Positions 22,126 through 29,664 of a DNA stretch of 32,860 bases are shown here, one piece after another (position 1 is the first letter of the stretch; every line of letters begins with the position of its first letter). The stretch comes from Micromonospora parastrephiae (GTDB lineage: Bacteria; Actinomycetota; Actinomycetes; Mycobacteriales; Micromonosporaceae), in the NCBI RefSeq assembly GCF_016802865.1, contig NZ_JAEVHM010000051.1, positions 1-32,860 of the forward strand, in the 5' to 3' direction. The position numbers and the translations under genes are program-made. The notes below the pieces were generated by a model that saw only the letters and a program-made list of their open reading frames with translations, searched no databases and was not told where the DNA came from.

Positions 22126-22608
22126 GTGACCGAGAGCCTGGACAGCACCCGAGGGGCCGCCTGGCGCGCCTACATCGAGGCCAGCCAGCGCCTCTTCACC
22201 CAGTTGGAAGAGGACCTGCGGACCGACAGCGACCTCAGCTTCGCCGACTACCACGTGCTGGTCGTGCTCTCCGAGGCACCGGGCCAGCGGCTACGGATGG
22301 GCGAGCTGGCCAGCCGGCTGATCTTCTCGCCCAGCCGACTGACGTACCAGATCTCCTCCATGCAGCGCCGCGGCCTGGTCAGCAAGGAGCCCTGCCCGGA
22401 CGACCGACGCGGCAGCGAGGCGGTCCTCACCGCCGCCGGGCTGCTCACCCTGTCCGAGGCCGCACCCCACCATCTGGCGTCGGTGCGTACCCACCTCATG
22501 GACGACCTCGACGACGCCGAGGTCGCCTGCCTCACCCGGGTCTTCGGCCGGCTCGGCGACCGCCTGCGGGCGGCCCGGGCCGCGTCGACCACCCACGCCA
22601 CCAGTTAG
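22126..22608 (+). CDS. MarR family transcriptional regulator
   Basis: This winged-helix regulator has 160 residues. It shows LSFADYHVLVVLSEAPGQRL, the recognition region MGELASRLIFSPSRLTYQIS, and the wing with the conserved DDRRGSEAVLT, then a C-terminal dimerisation helix. It most likely represses its own operon and responds to a phenolic or oxidative signal, as is common when MarR proteins neighbour pirins. The GTG at 22126 coincides with the predicted transcription start and there is no ribosome site. The pirin gene begins 9 bases after its stop. Confidence 0.92.
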   Translation: MTESLDSTRGAAWRAYIEASQRLFTQLEEDLRTDSDLSFADYHVLVVLSEAPGQRLRMGELASRLIFSPSRLTYQISSMQRRGLVSKEPCPDDRRGSEAVLTAAGLLTLSEAAPHHLASVRTHLMDDLDDAEVACLTRVFGRLGDRLRAARAASTTHATS

Positions 22609-22617
22609 GAGCCCGCG

Positions 22618-23604
22618 ATGCCCGCGATCACCGTCGACAACGTCCTCGTCCTGCCCCGCCTCCCCCGCCTCGACGAGACCGCCAGGATCCGCCCGGTCCG
22701 CAAGGTGACCACGGCGCCCACCGGCTTCGAGGGCGAGGGGTTCCCGGTCCGCCGGGCCTTCGCCGGGGTCTCGACGACCGACCTGGACCCGTTCATCCAC
22801 CTCGACCAGATGGGCGAGGTGGACTACGCGCCGGGCGAGCCGAAGGGCACCCCCTGGCACCCGCACCGCGGCTTCGAGACCGTCACGTACATCATCGACG
22901 GCGTCTTCGACCACCAGGACTCGCAGGGCGGCGGCGGCACCATCACCAACGGCGACACCCAGTGGATGACGGCCGGCAGCGGACTGCTGCACATCGAGGC
23001 GCCGCCGGAGCACCTGGTGATGAGCGGTGGCCTCTTCCACGGCACCCAGCTCTGGGTCAACCTGCCCCGCTCGGCCAAGATGAACCCGCCGCGCTACCAG
23101 GACATCCGAGGACGGGAGTCGGCGCTGCTCACCACACCCGACGGCGGCGCGCTGATCCGGGTCATCGCCGGCGAGATCGCCGGACACCGCGGCCCGGGGT
23201 CGACCTTCACCCCGATCACCATCACGCACGTCACCGTCCAGCCGGGCGCGCAGGTCGACCTGCCCTGGCAGCCGGACTTCAACGCCCTGGTCTACGTGCT
23301 CGGCGGGCGTGGCACCGTCGGCACCGACCGTCGGCCGGTGCGGACCGGTCAGCTCGCGGTGCACGGTCCCGGCGACGCGCTGCGCTTCAGCGCGGACACC
23401 GGGCAGGACAGCAACACCCCGGCGCTGGACCTCTACATCATGGGCGGCAAGCCGATCCGGGAGCCTGTGGCGCAGTACGGCCCGTTCGTGATGAACACCC
23501 GCGACGAGCTGCTCCAGGCGTTCGAGGATTTCAAGGCGGGTCGACTCGGCGTGATCCCCACCGAGCGGCTGCCGCACACCGGCGGCCAGGGCGCCCGACC
23601 CTGA
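22618..23604 (+). CDS. Pirin family protein
   Basis: This bicupin has 328 residues. The N-terminal cupin carries the iron ligands seen in pirins: H81 and H83 in WHPHRGFETVTYII, and H125 and E127 in GLLHIEAP, so it should bind Fe(II). The C-terminal cupin follows (VTVQPGAQVDLPW, LVYVLGGRGTVGTD). Bacterial pirins include quercetin 2,3-dioxygenases and redox-sensing partners of metabolic enzymes; either fits. AGGAG lies about 7 bases before the ATG. It is the second gene of the MarR operon, which a strong hairpin closes. Confidence 0.93.
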   Translation: MPAITVDNVLVLPRLPRLDETARIRPVRKVTTAPTGFEGEGFPVRRAFAGVSTTDLDPFIHLDQMGEVDYAPGEPKGTPWHPHRGFETVTYIIDGVFDHQDSQGGGGTITNGDTQWMTAGSGLLHIEAPPEHLVMSGGLFHGTQLWVNLPRSAKMNPPRYQDIRGRESALLTTPDGGALIRVIAGEIAGHRGPGSTFTPITITHVTVQPGAQVDLPWQPDFNALVYVLGGRGTVGTDRRPVRTGQLAVHGPGDALRFSADTGQDSNTPALDLYIMGGKPIREPVAQYGPFVMNTRDELLQAFEDFKAGRLGVIPTERLPHTGGQGARP

Positions 23605-23625
23605 CCTGCCTCACCAGCTGAGATC

Positions 23626-23660
23626 GGCGCCGGTGCCCGGTTCACCGGGACACCGGCGCC
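23626..23660. terminator. Strong hairpin ending the marR-pirin operon
   Basis: GGCGCCGGTG-CCCGG (23626-23640), loop TTCA, CCGGG-A-CACCGGCGCC (23645-23660): 15 paired bases with one bulged A. It lies between the pirin stop at 23604 and the stop of the convergent small gene at 23666. Confidence 0.8.
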
Positions 23661-23663
23661 GCC

Positions 23664-23792
23664 TCAGGAGACCGCGAATATCCCAGCGACACCGAGAATC
23701 ACCATCAGCAACACCGCTACCAGCGCACCCCGCTCGCTCTCCACCGCCGGCTCGCGGTACTCGGTCACGGGATTCGTCGTTTCGCGGGGCAT
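23664..23792 (-). CDS. Small single-pass membrane protein (42 residues)
   Basis: This short gene encodes 42 residues: a polar N-terminus (MPRETTNPVTEYREPAVESE), then a hydrophobic stretch (ALVAVLLMVILGVAGIFAV) to the end. That predicts one membrane helix with the N-terminus probably inside. GAGGAGG lies 8 bases before the ATG at 23792, the clearest Shine-Dalgarno sequence in this part of the window, and supports a real gene. I recognise no family. It converges on the pirin operon terminator and is divergent from the phospholipase D-like gene. Confidence 0.65.
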   Translation of the reverse strand: MPRETTNPVTEYREPAVESERGALVAVLLMVILGVAGIFAVS

Positions 23793-23930
23793 AGTGCGGC
23801 CTCCTCGGTTGGTGTCACGTCGTCGTCGATGGCGTTGGCCAGGTCACCGGTCTGCCGGGCTGGCATGCGAACCCGCGTCGGGGGTCCTACCGTGAGGACG
23901 TTGTCGACCTCGGGGGGCTGGACGTTGCCG

Positions 23931-25514
23931 ATGCAGGACTGGTTCCTCACCGCACAGGAACGGGCCAACCCGGTCTCTGGGTTACCCGTCTGGACCACCG
24001 GAAACCTCGCCGAGCCGTTGATTCACGGTGCCGCGTACTTCGACCGGCTGGTCGACGAGGTGCAGGCGCTGACCGCCGGCGACCACCTGTTCTTCACCGA
24101 CTGGCGGGGTGACCCGGACCAGCGGCTGCGACCGGACGGCCCGACCGTCGCGCAACTCTTCGCCCAGGCCGCCCACCGTGGCGTGGTGGTCAAGGGGCTG
24201 ATCTGGCGCTCACACCTCGACGTGCTCGCCTACAGCGAGGCGGAGAACCGCGACCTCAGCGAGACGATCTCCGCCGCCGGCGGCGAGGTGCTGCTCGACC
24301 AGCGGGTCCGCCGTGGTGGCTCGCACCACCAGAAGCTGGTGGTGCTGCGGCACCTGGGCGCGCCCGAGCGGGACATCGCGTTCGCCGGCGGGATCGACCT
24401 GTGCCACAGCCGCCGCGACGACGCCGCCCACCACGGGGACCCGCAGCCGGTGCAGATGTCGCCCCGGTACGGCCCCCACCCGCCCTGGCACGACGTGCAG
24501 CTCGCGGTGCGTGGCCCGGTGGTCGGCGCGCTGGACACCCTGTTCCGGGAGCGCTGGACCGACCCGATGCCGCTGGACTCGGAGAACCCGATGGCGTACC
24601 TGCGGGACCGGCTGCGCGGCGCCGACCTGCAGCCCGACCCGCTGCCCGAGCAGCCCGCCGACCCGCCGGCCCGCGGGCCGCACCAGATCCAGGTGCTGCG
24701 CACCTACCCCGCCGTCCGACCCCGCTACTCCTTCGCACCCGACGGCGAGCGGACCGTCGCCCGGGGCTACACCAAGGCGGTACACCGGGCCCGCCGGCTC
24801 ATCTACCTGGAGGACCAGTACCTCTGGTCGACCGAGGTGGCGGACCTGTTCGCGCGGGCGCTGCGGGACAACCCCGAGCTGCACCTGGTCGCCGTCGTAC
24901 CCCGGCACCCGGACGTGGACGGCAGGCTCGCTCTGCCGCCGAACATGGTCGGCCGCGAGCAGGCGCTGTCGCTGTGCGAGCGGGCCGCACCGGACCGGGT
25001 GCACGTGTTCGACGTGGAGAACCACGCCGGCAACCCGGTCTACGTGCACGCGAAGGTCTGCGTGGTCGACGACGTCTGGGCCAGCGTGGGCAGCGACAAC
25101 TTCAACCGCCGGTCCTGGACCCACGACAGCGAGCTGTCCTGCGCGGTGCTCGACGACACCCGCGACGAGCGGGAGCCCGTCGATCCCGCCGGGCGGGCCG
25201 ACGGGGCGCGGGTCTTCGCCCGGGACCTGCGACTGCGGCTGTGGCGCGAGCACCTGGACCGCGACCCGGACGGTCGCGACGACGCCGATCTGCTCGACCC
25301 GGCCGACGCCGTGGCGGCGATCACGGCCGCCGCCGACGCCCTGCAACAGTGGTACGACGACGGCCAGGTGGGTGAACGCCCGCCCGGTCGGCTGCGTCCG
25401 CACCGCCCCGAGCGGCTGCCGTGGTACACCCGTGCCTGGGCGTCGCCGGTGTACCGACTGGTCTACGACCCGGACGGCCGGCCGCTGCGGGCGAGACTGG
25501 CGGGCACCTGGTGA
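23931..25514 (+). CDS. Phospholipase D family protein
   Basis: This cytosolic protein has 527 residues and two PLD active-site motifs. The first is SHHQKLVVLR (H133, K135), whose usual Asp position is Arg; the second is HAKVCVVDD (H373, K375, D380), followed by SVGSDNFNRRSW. The family includes phospholipases, cardiolipin synthases and nucleases that share a covalent phospho-histidine mechanism; there is no signal peptide or membrane helix, so the substrate is open. The start was placed at MQDWFLTAQERANP, the usual beginning in actinobacteria; a GTG at 23892 is an alternative. Its end overlaps the convergent neighbour by 52 bases. Confidence 0.9.
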   Translation: MQDWFLTAQERANPVSGLPVWTTGNLAEPLIHGAAYFDRLVDEVQALTAGDHLFFTDWRGDPDQRLRPDGPTVAQLFAQAAHRGVVVKGLIWRSHLDVLAYSEAENRDLSETISAAGGEVLLDQRVRRGGSHHQKLVVLRHLGAPERDIAFAGGIDLCHSRRDDAAHHGDPQPVQMSPRYGPHPPWHDVQLAVRGPVVGALDTLFRERWTDPMPLDSENPMAYLRDRLRGADLQPDPLPEQPADPPARGPHQIQVLRTYPAVRPRYSFAPDGERTVARGYTKAVHRARRLIYLEDQYLWSTEVADLFARALRDNPELHLVAVVPRHPDVDGRLALPPNMVGREQALSLCERAAPDRVHVFDVENHAGNPVYVHAKVCVVDDVWASVGSDNFNRRSWTHDSELSCAVLDDTRDEREPVDPAGRADGARVFARDLRLRLWREHLDRDPDGRDDADLLDPADAVAAITAAADALQQWYDDGQVGERPPGRLRPHRPERLPWYTRAWASPVYRLVYDPDGRPLRARLAGTW

Positions 25515-26218
25515 ACCGGCCGGGCCGCCTCCGGCATGCTGGCTGAACCCGGGTGCACGGCCAGCCCACCCGGGTACGCGAACGAGGAGCGCGGGGAGAA
25601 GTAGCCGAAGCCGATGGTCAACGGGTTGGCGGGTCGGAGCGCGTACAGCGGGTGCCCGGGCTGGAGGAACTCCACCGACTCGATCTCGAACGGCGCGACC
25701 GGCTCCGCCACGAACGGATAGATCGAGCTGAGAAGCTGACCGTCGCGGCGGGTGAAGTAGCGGTGGTGCCCGCTGCTGATCACGTGCCCCGTCTCCCCCA
25801 CCCGACACCGTGCCCGCAGCAGCGGCACCCCGTCGATCTCGGTCTCGGAGAGCAGGTCCTCGCCGTCGACCTCGATGCGGGTGCGCCCGGCGAGCACCGG
25901 GGCACCACGGGCGGCGGCATACTCCCGGACGCGCCGGCTGGAGGTCACGTAGTGCGTCCACCAGCCGCCCGGGTTGAGCCCGCCGGGGGCGTCCACGCCG
26001 GCCAGCGAGACGCCGAGGTACGTCAGCGAGTACGCGCCGAAGCCGGAGGTCTGTGTCTCGTCGTCGACGACGTACTGGTTGAGGAACACCTGGCGGTCCG
26101 GGCGGGGGCGCAGCCCGACCGGGACGAGGGCGGCGACCGCGTCCGGATCCGCCGGCAGCCAGCTGAAGTAGAGCGTGCGACTGTTCACGACGAGCTGGGG
26201 AGCGGCTGGATCGAGCAC
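25463..26218 (-). CDS. Acetoacetate-decarboxylase-fold protein lacking lysine
   Basis: This protein of 251 residues resembles the acetoacetate decarboxylase/DUF2071-like beta-barrel family: SRTLYFSWLPADPDAVAALV, LNQYVVDDETQTSGFGAYSL, YVTSSRRVREYAAARGAP, and a C-terminal IGFGYFSPRSSFAYP. I find no lysine anywhere in it, so the Schiff-base lysine of true acetoacetate decarboxylases is absent and a different reaction or a binding role is expected. The GTG at 26218 has CGGAGG 5 bases upstream. The last 52 bases overlap the end of the phospholipase D-like gene, and the C-terminal 25 residues look unconserved. Confidence 0.78.
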   Translation of the reverse strand: MLDPAAPQLVVNSRTLYFSWLPADPDAVAALVPVGLRPRPDRQVFLNQYVVDDETQTSGFGAYSLTYLGVSLAGVDAPGGLNPGGWWTHYVTSSRRVREYAAARGAPVLAGRTRIEVDGEDLLSETEIDGVPLLRARCRVGETGHVISSGHHRYFTRRDGQLLSSIYPFVAEPVAPFEIESVEFLQPGHPLYALRPANPLTIGFGYFSPRSSFAYPGGLAVHPGSASMPEAARPVHQVPASLARSGRPSGS

Positions 26219-26597
26219 GGTGCCTCCGAACCGGGTGTGTACACGCGACGCTACGGCCGGTCCCACCGGCGGGACAACGACGGATAGCGGACAGTTCTGC
26301 CCTGATGTCGGATTTCATGTTGACCGGCCGGTGGCCGGGGTCGACCGACCGGCCCGGGTCCGGATCGGGCGACCGGGTGGCGGGACATGGGCCGGGAACG
26401 GGTAAGAGACCTCACATGTCGCAGGACTTCCGTCCGCTTTGGGTGTTTCATGATTGGAAATACCTTAAGTACATCAGCCTTTCGGCTAGATTTCTGCAAG
26501 ACGATCAGGCTAAGGTGACTCCCGAACGGCCCATACGAAGCTAAACCAAAAAGCGTCACGTCTTTTTTCCGCGGACGAGGTGCAGGGAGGACCACCC
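26219..26597 (+). other. Gene-free region with A/T-rich leader of the sigma factor
   Basis: No convincing gene lies in these 379 bases. The first 200 are G+C-rich. From about 26430 to 26570 the G+C content falls visibly below 50%, unlike anything else in the window. This stretch holds a small hairpin AGCC-TTTC-GGCT (26476-26487), a competing partner AGGCT (26507-26511), and an AAAAAG/CTTTTT inverted repeat (26548-26553 and 26562-26567) ending about 20 bases before the GGGAGG of the sigma-factor gene. TTAAGT (26465-26470) and TAGATT (26487-26492) form a possible promoter with a 16-base spacer. A regulatory leader is plausible but not shown. Confidence 0.5.
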
Positions 26598-27422
26598 ATG
26601 ACCGCGCCAACGATCACCGAGCAGCCGGGCACCACTGCCAAGACGGCCACGAAGCTGGACCCGCGCGCGCTCACCGACAGCGCCGCCGACCTGCTCAACG
26701 CCATGGCGGCGCTGCCGGCAAACCACCCGTCGCGTGCCGCGCTGCGGGACCGGGCGATCGAGGCCTGGCTGCCCCTGGCAAACCACCTGGCCCACCGCTA
26801 CAGCGGGCGGGGCGAGCCGACCGACGACCTGGCCCAGACCGCCGCCGTCGGCCTCATCAAGGCCATCGACAAGTTCGACCCGACGCGCGGCGTCGACTTC
26901 GCCGGGTACGCCATCCCCACCATCATCGGCGAGCTCAAGCGGCACTTCCGCGACCGCACCTGGGACATCCGGGTTCCCCGCCGCCTCCAGGAGCTGCGGC
27001 TGGCCATCTCGGACGCCAACAGCTCGCTCCTGCAGACCCTCGGCCGCTCGCCGACGGTCGCCGACATCGCCGCCCACCTCAAGCTCACCGAGGAAGAGGT
27101 CCTGGAGGGCCTGGAGGGCGCCCGCGCGTACAACGCGGTGTCGCTGTCCACCCCGACCGGGGACGGCGACCGGGCCACCGAACTGGGCGACATGCTCGGC
27201 GGCGAGGACAACGAGTTCGAGCTGGCCGAGCTGCGGGTCGCCCTCGGCCCGGCGCTGGCCACCCTGGACGAGCGGGAGCAGAAGATCCTCACCCTGCGGT
27301 TCTACGGCAACCTGACCCAGTCGCAGATCGCCGACCAGATCGGCGTCTCGCAGATGCACGTCTCCCGGCTGCTGGCCCGCGCGCTGACCAAGCTGCGCGG
27401 CCAGCTCGACGGCACGTACTAG
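26598..27422 (+). CDS. RNA polymerase sigma factor, SigB/SigF/SigG family
   Basis: This group 3 sigma factor has 274 residues. Region 2 reads LANHLAHRYSGRGEPTDDLAQTA and GLIKAIDKFDPTRGVDFAGYAIPTIIGELKRHFRD, with the conserved core-binding and -10 elements. Region 3 contains LGRSPTVADIAAHL. Region 4 ends with LDEREQKILTLRFYGNLTQSQIADQIGVSQMHVSRLLARAL, the -35-binding HTH. Such factors direct stress or developmental genes from GTTT/GGGTA promoters and are held by RsbW-like anti-sigma kinases; no anti-sigma gene is adjacent. GGGAGG lies about 7 bases before the ATG. A strong hairpin follows the stop. Confidence 0.94.
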   Translation: MTAPTITEQPGTTAKTATKLDPRALTDSAADLLNAMAALPANHPSRAALRDRAIEAWLPLANHLAHRYSGRGEPTDDLAQTAAVGLIKAIDKFDPTRGVDFAGYAIPTIIGELKRHFRDRTWDIRVPRRLQELRLAISDANSSLLQTLGRSPTVADIAAHLKLTEEEVLEGLEGARAYNAVSLSTPTGDGDRATELGDMLGGEDNEFELAELRVALGPALATLDEREQKILTLRFYGNLTQSQIADQIGVSQMHVSRLLARALTKLRGQLDGTY

Positions 27423-27435
27423 GTCGTTTGACGAC

Positions 27436-27467
27436 AGCGGGGCCGGGTCCGTGGACCCGGCCCCGCT
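27436..27467. terminator. Strong hairpin after the sigma-factor gene
   Basis: AGCGGGGCCGGGTCC (27436-27450) pairs perfectly over 15 bases with 27453-27467 around a nominal GT loop (in practice a 4-6 base loop). It lies 13 bases after the stop, just behind a small GTCGT/ACGAC hairpin (27423-27435). The convergent GNAT gene stops about 50 bases further on. Confidence 0.85.
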
Positions 27468-27516
27468 TCGTACGTCGAACGAACTGCGTCACGCGTGTGT
27501 GACAATGCCGCTCCGG

Positions 27517-28107
27517 TCAGTTACCGGCCGGCTCACGCCACATGGGCCAGAACGGGGTGCCGTCGGGCACCCGGAACGGCTCCGAGGCCCGGTAGCCGTG
27601 CTTCGCGTAGAGATCCCGGCTGCGCGGACTGCTCGCCTCCAGGTACGCCGGTATCCCGTTGGCGTCCAGCCACGCGTGGTGGTGCTTTAGCAGCGCCGTG
27701 CCCAACCCCTGCCCCTGGCGACCCGGCTGCGTCGCCAGGAACGCCAGGTGGTGGTGGTCGGGATGCGGGTGGTTCGCCGCGAACAACTCGTCGAGATGAC
27801 GGAACCGGTCGGTCCACTCGCCACACGCGGCGGCGAGCCGGACGTCGTAGTCCGCCGGCGGCGGAGGCTGCTCGCCGACCGACGGGAACCACACCGCGAC
27901 CGAGGCCCGGTCCGCGGTGGCGTACACCGTGCCGTACCGCATCGCGTGCCCGACCAGGATCTCGAAGTCCCCGGCCAGGACCGCCTCCCGCTTGCTCGGG
28001 TCGGGCACCAGCCAGTACGTCACCTCCAGGGCGGTGAACGCCTCGGCGATCCGGCCGGCCACCAGCGCGGTGTCCACCGGCCCGAGCCGGTCGATGCGCA
28101 CGCTCAC
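27517..28107 (-). CDS. GNAT family N-acetyltransferase
   Basis: This protein has 196 residues. A less conserved N-terminal half (YWLVPDPSKREAVLAGDFEI) precedes the acetyl-CoA site HLAFLATQPGRQGQGLGTAL (Q/R-x-x-G-x-G/A) and the C-terminal AYLEASSPRSRDLYAKHGY, as in GNATs related to acetyltransferases of antibiotics or polyamines. The GTG at 28107 is preceded by GGAGG at 7 bases. Its GTGA overlaps the stop codon of the permease gene by 4 bases, a classical sign of translational coupling, so it may modify a substrate that the permease handles. Confidence 0.9.
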   Translation of the reverse strand: MSVRIDRLGPVDTALVAGRIAEAFTALEVTYWLVPDPSKREAVLAGDFEILVGHAMRYGTVYATADRASVAVWFPSVGEQPPPPADYDVRLAAACGEWTDRFRHLDELFAANHPHPDHHHLAFLATQPGRQGQGLGTALLKHHHAWLDANGIPAYLEASSPRSRDLYAKHGYRASEPFRVPDGTPFWPMWREPAGN

Positions 28108-29615
28108 CGCGTCACCTCCGCGCTGGCCGGCGCCTCCGCCTTGACGACGGCGGCGGCGCTCGCCGCCCCGAGCCCGATCCGCGCGTACGTGTCCGGGCGG
28201 CTGCTGCGCAGCACCAACGCCCAGACCACGCCCAGCGCGGCCGCCACCGGGTACACGGCGGGCAGCGCCCAGCGCAGGGTGGAGTCCGGCGCGACGCCGA
28301 GCAGGTTCGCGAAGTTCGACACGGCCAGCCAGATGATCACGGCGAGGGCGATGGTGGCCAGCCCGGGCGCGACGGCCCGCCGCCAGACGTTCTCGCCGCC
28401 GGCCGAGCGGGCGAAGTAGGCGATCACCGCCACCGAGGTGGTGGCGATCAGCAGCAGCACGCCGAACCCTCCGGTGGTGCCGCCCCAGAAGAACAACCGG
28501 ACCACCGGATCCCAGCCGTTGACCGCGTACAGCAGGATGACCAGCAGACCGAGGGCGCTCTGCGCCAGCGAGGCGGCCCTCGGCGCTCCGGAACGCGGCG
28601 AGGTCTGCCCGAACACCGCCGGCAGCACCCGCTCGCGGCCCAGGGCGAACGTGTAGCGCGCCGTGGTGTTGTGGAACGAGATCATCGCGGCCAGCACGGA
28701 GGTCAGGAAGAGCGCCTGGCCGATGGTGACCGCGGTGTCGCCGAGCTGCGCGGCGGCCAGGTTGAAGATCAGTCCGACGCTCTGCTCGCCGGCCTCGGCG
28801 ACGATCCGGTCCGGTCCGACGGCGACCGTCATCGTCCAGGACGACAGCGCGTACAGCCCGGCGATGATCGCCACCGACAGGTAGGTGGCCAGCGGCACGG
28901 TCCGCTTCGGGTCCCTGCTCTCCTCGCTGAAGACCACCGCGGACTCGAAGCCCACGAACCCGAGGATCGCCAGCACCAGGACCGCGCCCACACCCGGCAC
29001 GAAGAGGTTGTCCGGCGACAGCGCGGCGAAGCTGACCTGGCCGTCGGCGGGGTTGCCCAGCTGACCGAGGTCGAAGACGAGGATCACCACGATCTCGGCG
29101 ACCAGCAGCGCGGCCAGGACCAGGCCGTTGATGTCCACCCGGAGCAGGCCGAGCAGGCCGACCAGCGCCCACGCCACCAGGGCGACGATCGACCAGTGCG
29201 GGTGGCCGCCGAAGATCCGGTCGAGCACCGGCTCGGCGGCGACGCCGATGGTGCCGTAGAGCCCGACCTGCAACGCGTTGTACGCGATGAGCGCCACCCA
29301 GGCGGCACCCACACCGGCCGGTCGGCCGAGGCCACGGGAGATGTAGGCGTAGAAGGCGCCGGCGTTCTCCACCCGGCGCGACATCGCCACGTAGCCGACC
29401 GAGAACAGGCCGAGCACCGCGGCGACCACCAGGAAGGCCAGCGGGATGCCGGTCACCCCGATGACGCCGTAGCCGGTGGTCACCACACCGGCGACCACGG
29501 TCAGCGGCGCGGCGGCGGAGAGCACGAAGAAGATGACCGAGGGGATGCCCAGGCGGCCCCGGGCGAGGGCTTCGGAGACGTTGCTGGGTCGGTCGACTGT
29601 CGATGTCGGGGGCAT
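28104..29615 (-). CDS. APC family amino acid/amine permease
   Basis: This membrane permease has 503 residues and about 12 helices of the APC superfamily. The first helix shows PSVIFFVLSAAAPLTVVAGV with the unwound Gly-rich segment, later comes VLAILGFVGFESAVVFSEES with the family hallmark GFESA, and then the TTARYTFALGRERVLPAVFG loop. The substrate is probably an amino acid or amine, imported by proton symport or exchange; it cannot be named. GGAG lies 7 bases before the ATG at 29615. It is coupled to the downstream GNAT gene by a 4-base overlap and lies 49 bases after the GPP34 gene. Confidence 0.92.
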   Translation of the reverse strand: MPPTSTVDRPSNVSEALARGRLGIPSVIFFVLSAAAPLTVVAGVVTTGYGVIGVTGIPLAFLVVAAVLGLFSVGYVAMSRRVENAGAFYAYISRGLGRPAGVGAAWVALIAYNALQVGLYGTIGVAAEPVLDRIFGGHPHWSIVALVAWALVGLLGLLRVDINGLVLAALLVAEIVVILVFDLGQLGNPADGQVSFAALSPDNLFVPGVGAVLVLAILGFVGFESAVVFSEESRDPKRTVPLATYLSVAIIAGLYALSSWTMTVAVGPDRIVAEAGEQSVGLIFNLAAAQLGDTAVTIGQALFLTSVLAAMISFHNTTARYTFALGRERVLPAVFGQTSPRSGAPRAASLAQSALGLLVILLYAVNGWDPVVRLFFWGGTTGGFGVLLLIATTSVAVIAYFARSAGGENVWRRAVAPGLATIALAVIIWLAVSNFANLLGVAPDSTLRWALPAVYPVAAALGVVWALVLRSSRPDTYARIGLGAASAAAVVKAEAPASAEVTR

Positions 29616-29664
29616 ACGACTACTCCGGTCGTCGAGGGGAGGGGGCAGGGGTTACCGGGGTGGG

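Noticed and set aside
23765..23866. 33-codon minus-strand open frame overlapping the start of the 42-residue membrane gene
   Set aside because: It has no ribosome site and overlaps the start of a better-supported gene in another frame.
26416..26544. 42-codon open frame in the A/T-rich leader
   Set aside because: Codon use is unlike the rest of the window, there is no ribosome site and no similarity; it is more likely non-coding leader.
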